This document shows, piece after piece, positions 55,770-64,000 of a DNA stretch of 64,000 nucleotides. Numbering within the stretch: position 1 is the first letter of the stretch; each line of letters opens with the position of its first letter. The notes beneath the pieces are model-generated. The model was not told the DNA's origin. It ran no database searches and saw nothing but the letters and a program-made list of their open reading frames with translations. The position numbers and the translations under genes are program-made. The DNA is taken from assembly GCA_947069175.1 (NCBI GenBank), contig CAMTDV010000003.1:43491606-43555605 (forward strand), in the 5' to 3' direction. This DNA comes from Scalesia atractyloides. Lineage: Eukaryota > Streptophyta > Magnoliopsida > Asterales > Asteraceae.

Positions 55770-56367
55770 TGTAGGTCCGGATCGATTCACCGAAGAACAC
55801 AAGCTCTGCGTATCCTATTGTTTCGTTTAAGTGCGGAATTCGCTAACGACACGGTAATCGTATGACTTGAATCGTAAATAACAATCATTTATTACGTTTC
55901 AATCGTAAATCGGACAAAGTTTCGAGCCATACGACAGTAATTCTCCTAATTTATATCGGAACTATGTGAAGATCTTGAAGTTGTGTTGTGTGTACGAAGG
56001 TGGCTGATGATATATATAGTATTGATCACTTCGTTCCAAAGAAAGACTTTAACTTCGTGCGATCCAAAATTGTTATCTTCGTGCGATCTTGATCGTTTGT
56101 CTTCATAAGCATGCATTTTTTCTACTACGTAAATATTGGCTTGTGATGTCATCATGATGTGAGTAATGTTGTCATCAACTTGGATTATGACATAATGCTG
56201 ATCATCTCCGCTCTTTACGTATCGTGTCGCACCGAATCCTAACCTGGTCTATACATTCCTAACACAACCTAGTGAAACCTCTGTCCGGTATAATACAGAC
56301 TCAAGACACTTGACAATATGCGTACAATTAGATTTCTATCTATGGCCACACGAATAGTGCACTGACA
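55770..56367 (-). repeat. Copia-3 5' LTR
   Basis: Plus strand TGTAGGTCCGGATCG to GCACTGACA; partner of 52499-53092, followed by TTTGT. Confidence 0.9.
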
Positions 56368-56372
56368 TTTGT

Positions 56373-56659
56373 TTCGTATGATTACATGTTTTGTGTGTAT
56401 AATCGAATATATGTATGTATACATGATAGTATCTTTTGTTAATTTGTATGTATGTGTGAAAACGGTTGAGTAAACATGATTAAGGCTTTGATTAGAAGCA
56501 TGATTTTGATAGATTATGTGTTAAACCTAACCCACAAGGATCTATGCATGTTAGATTAGTCAAAATTGTGATAATAAGAACCTTATACATGTTTTTGTTG
56601 AATACTGAAAGTTAACAGCTTCTGTCCGAAATTTTATGTCGAATTGGAAAGGCCATATT
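56373..56659 (+). repeat. G3 3' LTR, second segment
   Basis: Continues the G3 LTR after Copia-3. Ends AAAGGCCATATT where a minus-strand LTR begins; CCATAT is seen again at 60343-60348. Confidence 0.55.
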
Positions 56660-58378
56660 TGTGACACCCTCAGATTTGACATGCAAAGTTCTACTGCGAG
56701 GCATGTGACTAACCAGGACCACAGTCATTAGTCATATTAAATGACCACTATGTGAATTTAAAAATTTTCCTGTTTGCTAATTCATGAAAAAATTCTGTGT
56801 ATATATTTGAGTTGCGGAAGCATAAAAAATTACAAAACCAAAATAGCTAATGTAATTAAAGGTGAGTCTAAATGTTTGATAAAATCAATGCGACTCCAAG
56901 ATGCATCCCAGTTCTGTTGTGTGCTACTAGCAACCTAAGAAAGACATGCAAGAACAAGTGTTAACACATAAGGATGAGTGAGTTCACAAGTTTTAGGTTA
57001 TAGTTATAAAGTAAGTTGATTCTCATGAATTTTTCCAGGTTTCAAACTCAAAATAGTAAGTTGAAGTGTTTAGCAGTTACTTGTTATTTTTGTAGGTAGC
57101 TAACCTAAGTTACGTCACAAAAGAGTTCGAAGCCGAAGCTGACTGTGTTGCCTCTGTTTGCTAGGTATATCACTGACTATGGCGATAAGTTAGGCCAATT
57201 CTACACTCGTTGACCATTACCGGTCTAGCTAGCTCAAGTGGGGCTTGTCGGGCCCAATAGTATTACTAAAAATTCCCCTGCTATCCACCCAATACTAACG
57301 GTCCCAGGTTTGTGAGGACTTTATGTGATACTTGCTACCTTGTGAACATAACTGTAACAAAAACTCCATCGACTAAAGACGTTATATTACCGTAACGTTA
57401 AACATTACGTTCCCGTAACGTAGCATTACTTGCAGTAATGTGATACATGTTTTATCCCCGAGTGTTTTATAAATGTAATATCCAAAAGTAGTATGTGTCA
57501 ACGACGCGAACTCGCATAGCATGTCAATATCCACCAAGACATCCCTAGTAATTTTAGCACATCATAAGTAACCAATACTAGAGTAAAGTTGTTTCACGTG
57601 TGACCAAGCTCTATCAATACACTAAACCTATGACCCGATGGTATACTCGTTACCACGAGTAAGTTAAGGTGCCCTCATATGCGTGTATAAAAATATACAT
57701 ATATTAAACAAAAATATGCATATAACTTAGTATGCATGGATACGTATATATATCTTTCTAACTTTAAGTGTTAGCACACGTCATCAATCAATAAACCAAG
57801 GGTTAAACTCGTATCTTGTTTATTTTTGTCACAATAAGTATAAATACATATATATTTATTTTAAGGTGTTCATTCGATATCATAATATTTCAAACTTATT
57901 TCATGAGTCGTAGACGTCCTCCAAAACAAATGTATACTTTATGTTACTTTCAATAAAAACCAATCGAAACCCGACAAGCTTTAATTTGTTTTAGAACACA
58001 TAAATTATATTATAGATTCTTACAAAAATCGAGCAGAATTCCCTTTGTGTGTAAAATAAAACCCAACAACACAAGTTGTTGATCATTTTCTCAGCCTCAA
58101 AGTTCAAGTCACTATCGCATATTTATAATTACACAAATGTTCACATATTAACACGTACAAGTCTGATTACAACCAAATATCTCATTTACAATCCATATAT
58201 TATTATTATTATAAAATATTTACTAATCGAGTCGGCTTCGCCAGAGCTCGTTTCTCGTTCAATTATTACACTATAAATCACAAAATATTAATATACAAAA
58301 CTCAATGAATAGACTTAGCTCGCCGTTACCTACTCGTATGATTTGCTCACACCAACACGAAGAGGTCTCTTCGATAAT

Positions 58379-58393
58379 CCCCCCCCCCCCCCC
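58379..58393. repeat. Poly-C tract
   Basis: Fifteen consecutive C; length may be uncertain from sequencing. Confidence 0.9.
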
Positions 58394-59497
58394 AAGTCTA
58401 ACCCGTTGGCTGTTGACCCGATCTATGACTGACAGTAGACCAAGGTTGACCGCTGTTTACCAAGCTTGACCAGGTTTGACCCGAAGATTGACTCGTGTGT
58501 TGACACTCCAAAGAAATAACCTAATGTGACGGATTAAACCAATTGTTGCACAGATCTAAACAAAACAACAATACACAGTTCAAGACTTACTCACCCAAGT
58601 GAAATTGAGATGACCGGCAAATGACCGGAATCTTAGCAACAATGAAAAGTGTTGACCGAATTTTGACCCGCTGACCCAACGTTTGACTGACCTGAACCTG
58701 CTTCCAAACCCACTTACAACCGAACCCAAAACAAGCATACACTCGATGTAAGCCAAACCGCCCTTGTGAACCCGGAACTCTCACTCACCACAATTACCTA
58801 ACCTCGCCACAAACCAGCGCCCTCCTGCCGTCAATCAATAACCATCACGTCAGCCGCCACCTCTGGATATGGCGGAACCCTAAACACGTCGCCGCTAGTC
58901 GCACAACCGTTGCCATCTTTGTCCTGGCTTCAACCACCCGCACCCAACTCTCAACCACCAAACAACAAACGCCTCACCCTACCCCTATCTGGTCGCTAAG
59001 CGCTACCACCACAGCGCCGCAGTCCGCGGTGGTGGTTTCCTCACCATCCCGTCTTGCACCGCCACCTAACCCCACGAAATCCCGTCCTCCATCACATGTT
59101 GCGGCCGCTGCCGCCACTGGTACCTGTACTGCCGCCTGTTGTTGCGGCTGCCGCCACTGTTTTCGTCGGACGCCGCCACCAAGAGTGGTGGCCTGCGGTC
59201 GTTTAGAGACAGAGAGGGAGAGTAGTGAGAGGAGATGGAGGCAAGGTGGTTTGGTTGTATGGTGTAAAGATAATGGTAATTTGGGGACGGTTTTGAGAAA
59301 TGATACGGGTACGAGAAAGAGATGAATAAATAGTTAGGTGGGAGGGCACCGGTGACCTTTTCGGTAAGTCTAGTCCACTAATCGGTAAGGTGCCGCCACC
59401 CTCATTTTCTTGTGCGATGAGTCCCTAATTCGGCAAGTAGTCACCAAAGCATCTTGGGGAGTGGTAACATGTGTTTGAGTGCAATATATAAAAAAAC

Positions 59498-59642
59498 AAT
59501 TAAACACCCATGTGTTTGAGCACCCCTAGTGATTAAGTGCAAAATGAGGAGTAAGGTGATGAGTTAACATGGCTTGATATTATTAGTAAAAAAAAAGTTT
59601 ACCACTCCTCATTTGGGGAGTGCCCCTTCCACCCTAAGGTTT
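59498..59642. repeat. MITE-like repeat, copy 1
   Basis: Shares with copy 2 the order AAACACCC, GTGTTTGAGCAC, CTAGTGATT, GATATTATT, AAAGTTTACCACTCC, GGGGAGTGCCCCTTCC. The inner ends GAGCACYCC and GGAGTGCCC are inverted. No transposase. Confidence 0.5.
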
Positions 59643-59872
59643 TCGAGGAAGTTGCTAGGATTAAGAATTGAAGAGATGATGTTGTTGAAGAAGCCATTTT
59701 TGGGTTGTGTGTATGAATGTGGAGGATAAGGTTTTGGAAAGGGGATGAGGGTTTGGGATGGGTTGTGTAAAGGGGTTTTTGTGGGGAATTCGACCGGCTT
59801 TTTTTAATACATTTTTTATTTATTTTTAATGCATGTATAAAAAATATGTTTCTAGAAAAAAAATATTAAAAA

Positions 59873-60021
59873 AAATCAAACACCCAAGTGTTTGAGCACT
59901 CCTAGTGATTGAATGCAAAATGGGGAGTGGAGTGGTGACTTGACATGGCATGATATTATTGGGTAAAAAAAAGTTTACCACTCCCCACTTGGGGAGTGCC
60001 CCTTCCACCCTTAGGGTTAGG
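59873..60021. repeat. MITE-like repeat, copy 2
   Basis: Direct copy of 59498-59642, about 375 bp downstream. CAAACAC and GTGTTTG at its start can pair. Family unknown. Confidence 0.5.
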
Positions 60022-60342
60022 AGGTTTAAAAATGGGTAGGTTAAGTAATGTACACCACGTGTAAGAAACCATTAACGTCACGTGTCTTGCATAAATTATT
60101 GGTCATTCGTAAAGTAACTATAAGGTTTAATTTTTTTTACTAATCAAAACGAATATATATAACATGTATATATACCCATACATTAAAATATAACTATTAA
60201 CTTTGTAGCAAAGCTTACGCAAAATGTTCATTAACTAATGTGTTTCACTCACCATGGTTTGTTACTAATAATACTAATAATAATAAACATTTTAGGATGT
60301 GTAACCCTTTCCGATCATTATGGTCAAAATTATGATTTGTCA

Positions 60343-61859
60343 CCATATCTCAGCCAAAACGTAATAAAACTGAGTAGTTCTTGAGTCTAGAGTCAAGTTC
60401 AAAGAATTTTCTTTCAAATCCAACTAGTTCGCGTTTTTACAAAGAGTTTTAGTCAGCAGAAGGTTAAAATGAAATCAAAGGTTAAAGCTGAGTTTCTGAG
60501 CAAAAAATGATGTTCATGATGAGGGTTATAACTTGCTGAATATGTGGAGTTAGGACTTGAAATTTTTATAGTGGTTAACCATAGGAGATTATGAGAGAGC
60601 CAAACTGGAAATTCTTCAATCGGGTCGATGAAGATGTTTCTATAAATTAAATGAGATGACAGTTTTGACCTTTGTGTAGAATATAACTTTCACGAATTTT
60701 CTATAAGTATTCAGGACCCAAGAAAATTACACAAACCTTTTTAGACTAATTGACACATCCCATAAATTTTTCACAATTTTTGAGACCGTTTGGTATGGTA
60801 AATAAAATACACAAAATGGCTTAAAAACTAATGCTAAGTTGAAATAGTTGAAACTTTGTATTAGCTTTTGAAAGTGTGTTTAATTGTTTTGCAAGTGTTC
60901 TTGGAATGTGTAACTTGAATAATTGCCATAGAACATGTATGTGTGACTACGTGGTATACGTGTATGCATGAAACTTATCATAACCTTGTTGTAGAATAAT
61001 TGCATGATAATAATGTGTTAAACATGAAAACGGATTTAAAGTGCACATACATGTCTTGTAAAAAGCTACGTGAAACCAAATTATGATATCCAAATAACGT
61101 AACTAACAACAACTTGATAAACATAGCAGGACGTGTTTGACCCATAACTTTCCCCTAGCTACTTAACTCTTACCGATCAAATCTAAGGTGAGTGTTCACT
61201 ACTTCTCTAAAAGCATACATCCCTAGTTAGGGACTACATTATCCCAAGTTTGGACCATATATATTCCTGGAAGGAATACCACTACTTGAATACCTTAGTT
61301 TAATTTCATGTCTATAGTAGATTAAACGACCTCTATCTTGAAAGTCCCTACCTTTATACCGATCAGTTGTCGGGTGGCAAACGGGGTATTAGTTGATAGC
61401 GCAATTAGGTTTGACAAACCTCACACCATGTTGGAATCCAGGCGTGAACTTTTGACTCTAACTTTGCATCAATGCCGATACACATTGATGTGGGGCACAA
61501 AAACTCACATTTTCAGCATTTGGTACCACCCGTTTAGTTGCATAACAGGGGGTTAGCTACCCATGACATGCTTTTAAAAATTTCATATTTAAAATTTTTT
61601 TTTGTTTAACTAAAACTTTAAACTCGCCAACTTTTTGTTGACACAATTAGGCATGCTTTGCATGACGCTAGGATCGGCACACATGAGGAAATGCATCTTG
61701 GAGTGTCGTTGTTTTATTAAACTTTTTCTTTTATCATGCAAAACAACTGCGGGTTTTTTGCCATATCTGGATTTTTATACTTTTAACTTCCACTGATAAA
61801 CTTAAACTTTCATTCTGGGAACATTTGAAATATTATCATTATTCATGTTGAATGTGGTA
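60343..61859 (+). repeat. G3 3' LTR, third segment
   Basis: Non-coding and LTR-like: CTCAGCCAAAACG after the junction, the shared motif CTCGCCAACTTTTTGTTGAC at 61624-61643, also in TR-GAG LTRs. Interrupted at 61859 by another LTR. Confidence 0.5.
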
Positions 61860-63749
61860 TGTAACATCCCAAATTTTTATGTGTTAGATTATGATATTAT
61901 ATGTATGATATCGTAATGGGTAGATGGTGATTTTAGACTAATTCTAGTCGGTTAATGATGCTAGTAAGTTTCATTAATTAGAATGAATAAAGCTAATCAA
62001 GAGACAAGTAATTTAGATAATAGTTAGGTAATTAAGTGACATGTTCTAAAAACATGAGGGCTGAATGTGATACTTTGGAAAGTGAGAGTTTAAGAATGAA
62101 AAAAGTGCAGAAATTGTGGTTATGTATATGTCGACCAGAGGGAGAGAGAGAAGGAAAGAAGAAGAAGACTAAAATCTGAGATTCTAACAAATTGGTGGAC
62201 GAAATTGATGCCAATCTTATGCATGTGCCCTAATAAGTGATCCTCTATGCTTGTCTAACAAATGGTAAGTCGAAATTCTTGATTTGATTATTTGTAGAAA
62301 GTGGGTCTCAACCCATCCATGAGTCATATGAAAATTTATGTAATTGTGAGTGAGGATCATACCATAGAACATGAATTATGCTTGAAATTGGGTAAATAGA
62401 TGATTAAATGTGGAAACCCACTTGAAATGGGGATGTTGTGAATTGTAGTGATGAATTATGTACAAATTAATGTAATGGGTTATGTAGGAAGTTACTTACA
62501 ATGAGTATTTGATAGATGAAATTTGATTATGAATGAATGTTATATAAAGTAGTTGAATTTGATGATCTTGATATGAATAAGTGAGGAAATGCATAAGATA
62601 CTTGTACTTTAAAATGCTTTGTTAGTGGTATGCACTCCAGGTGTTTGATGAAATGCTTGGGTATTGGTTTTAAGTAATAAAGATGATTTCATATGCATAT
62701 AATGGTAACTGATTAGAATTGGTAAAATGATGAGTTGTTAGCTCACAATGTTAATGTAAATGTGAGATGAAAGCATGAGATTGAAGAATGTTGAATGTGA
62801 AATTGTAGGTGTGAAGGAAGAAGGTACAAGTCAATCCAGTTTGCAAGCAACGCAAAGCAAAGGTAAGTTCTTCCGAACTTCTTCTTATACTATTACTAGT
62901 TCGTTATTTATTCTTTAAGGTATGGAAATGCGAAATGATGAATATAGAAGGAAATTGTTAGATAACGGTATTGTAAAGTATATGCATTGCGCCATTGTAA
63001 ACGGGTCAAAATGAATGGTTAGTAAGGTGATAAAATTATGAACATGATGACTTGTTGTAAACGTTTCAATAAGGATGAAATGTTTGTTGTATGGACCCGT
63101 ATGATCGGGTCAGATGAATTGTGTATTTGGTGTTATAAGAATGAAAACTACAATTACGTTGTAGGCGAAATTGTTACAAGTAAGAAATGTAAGTAGGATG
63201 GACGTTACAACACCAAAACCGTGTTTACGGGTCAATTAAAGTAGTAAAGGAAGGATGAGATATTATTTTATGTTAAAGAGTCATAGTAACGAATGCATTT
63301 GCATTGTGTATGATAGGAAAATCGCAATCTTGATAATGGCGTGCTTGGAACGAACACACCGCATCGTCCTTTACGCGCTTCTGTCTCAAGTTTGATGTAA
63401 ATGGGTCAAACAAATATTTTTGGGATGTGAATGTTGTTTTAAAATACTTTTGTCTTTGTGTGCAAACTTAAACTTTGAATTTATACGATAGTTTAGGCTA
63501 ATGTACCCTTAAGCGTTAGAATGTCGTATTTGGTTTGTAAAAATGGAAGAAGCAGTTTGGTAGAAGTTTCACGTTACATTATGAAAGCTTAAGTCATATG
63601 TCTTTTGTACCTTTCGACGAAATGGGCGTTACATGGTAGTTAAGTACTTATCAATTATCTATGAATGGTTCAACATGATTAATGGCTAGGTCCTGGTTTA
63701 TCACACGCCTCGTGATAAAACCCCGCATGTGTATGTTAAGGGTGTGACA
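61860..63749 (+). mobile_element. Plus-strand gypsy LTR, probably solo
   Basis: TGTAACATCCCAAATTTTT to TTAAGGGTGTGACA, 1890 bp. No PBS follows, so a solo LTR is likely. Flanks TGGTA and GGTTG share only GGT, so the duplication is not clean. The end matches the families at 12071 and 56660 (CACGCCTCGTGATAAAACCCCGC in full or part). Confidence 0.65.
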
Positions 63750-63783
63750 GGTTGAATAAATGTAATTTTGTATAGCAAATAAT

Positions 63784-64000
63784 TGTCACACCTCGACTCG
63801 CAGCGGAAGCGCACAGGGGAGCAACAAACACATGGCACAAACACATAGTTTATAAAGATATTGTATTACACACTAAACGTTACGTCATTTTATATTAATG
63901 TTTGCACACTAGAGTTTGTCACAAAAGCATTAGTCCACAAGCATCGATCCTTATAGCAAGTATGCATCCATGTATATAATTATCTGCAAGCAAAACTTGG
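63784..64000 (-). repeat. Minus-strand LTR end, runs off the window
   Basis: Plus TGTCACACCTCG equals CGAGGTGTGACA on the minus strand. Near it, GACTCGCAGCGGAAGC resembles the reverse of the TR-GAG family end (CCGCTGCGGGTCG). Confidence 0.6.

Larger units (their letters stand above)
52499..56367 (-). mobile_element. Copia-3: non-autonomous minus-strand copia element
   Basis: LTRs 52499-53092 (3' in its own direction) and 55770-56367 (5'), flanked by a perfect duplication TTTGT (52494-52498 and 56368-56372). A PBS at 55756-55767 and a PPT-like plus TCTCCCCTT after 53093 set the minus orientation. The 2.7 kb interior has only a short gag remnant and repeats; protease, integrase, RT and RNase H are absent. 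It is a deletion derivative that would need enzymes from another copia element. The LTRs are visibly diverged, so it is not recent. Confidence 0.9.
56660..60342 (-). mobile_element. Minus-strand LTR (probable solo) in the G3 LTR
   Basis: The plus-strand left end TGTGACACCCTCAG is the reverse of a GGGTGTCACA LTR end. The neighbouring GCGAGGCATGTGACT and GGGCTTGTCGGGCCCAA match, in reverse, the solo LTR at 12071-14805 (about 14755 and 14000). The right limit near 60342 (plus TTTGTCA) is an estimate. Flanks share CCATAT (56653-56658 and 60343-60348). The interior includes a poly-C run, GTTGACC-rich stretches, GC-rich sequence near 58800-59200 and two MITE-like repeats. Confidence 0.6.

Noticed and set aside
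59029..59325. 98-codon Ala/Cys/Arg-rich plus-strand ORF
   Set aside because: It lies in a GC-rich part of a minus-strand LTR and shows no domain; likely a composition effect.

Overview
This window holds no recognisable host gene. It is a nested stack of plant LTR retrotransposons and solo LTRs, with the layout typical of heterochromatin in a large plant genome. The initiator-Met primer-binding sites, Sirevirus-type Ty1/copia elements with a third ORF, Tekay-like Ty3/gypsy pol fragments and 2-3.7 kb gypsy LTRs suggest a eudicot. Asteraceae is my best guess, from remembered resemblance of the proline-rich ORF and LTR ends and not from any search.

Layout. (1) 1-14964: Copia-1, a plus-strand Sirevirus-like element whose 5' LTR lies before the window. 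Its order is PBS, gag, pol, a long non-coding spacer, ORF3 and 3' LTR. The 3' LTR is split by a solo gypsy LTR (12071-14805, target duplication ATTTG). (2) Copia-1 sits in the reverse transcriptase of a minus-strand gypsy element, G2, whose RT, protease and gag run from 14970 to about 17360. (3) 17446-47307 carries pieces of a minus-strand proline-rich ORF, G1 (18919-19058, 21566-21864, 46632-47307), with its PBS at 47464-47477 and LTR at 47481 to about 50720. G1 and G2 may be one element. G1 is split by a solo LTR (19059-21565) and by Copia-2 (21865-46631). (4) Copia-2 is a second Sirevirus-like element. It is broken inside its gag zinc knuckle by a 9.4 kb gag-only gypsy element (TR-GAG, 24355-33768, duplication TCACG), and between integrase and RT by another solo LTR (37937-39998, duplication CATCT). 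(5) From 51320, the end of a plus-strand chromovirus-like pol (G3) runs into its 3' LTR at 51906. That LTR is split by a minus-strand non-autonomous copia element (Copia-3, 52499-56367, duplication TTTGT), a minus-strand LTR (56660 to about 60342) and a plus-strand LTR (61860-63749). A further minus-strand LTR runs off the window at 63784.

State of the genes. All pol genes are broken by nonsense codons and frameshifts, although the Copia-1 RT domain and the TR-GAG gag are still open. The protease active sites of both Sirevirus-like copies are altered. The youngest-looking element is TR-GAG: its LTRs are nearly identical over long stretches and it keeps a 466-codon gag without pol, so it would depend on an autonomous partner.

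Most unusual signals. (a) LTRs of the TR-GAG family carry arrays of tRNA-like modules with Pol III A- and B-box-like motifs, one on the minus strand and several on the plus strand. (b) The 3' non-coding part of TR-GAG has five copies of a 13-bp-stem hairpin, one with a compensatory base-pair change. (c) In the Sirevirus-like copies ORF3 follows a conserved non-coding block, a palindrome (with a TATA-like run in Copia-1) and a candidate intron whose acceptor abuts the start codon, so ORF3 may have its own promoter or a spliced mRNA.
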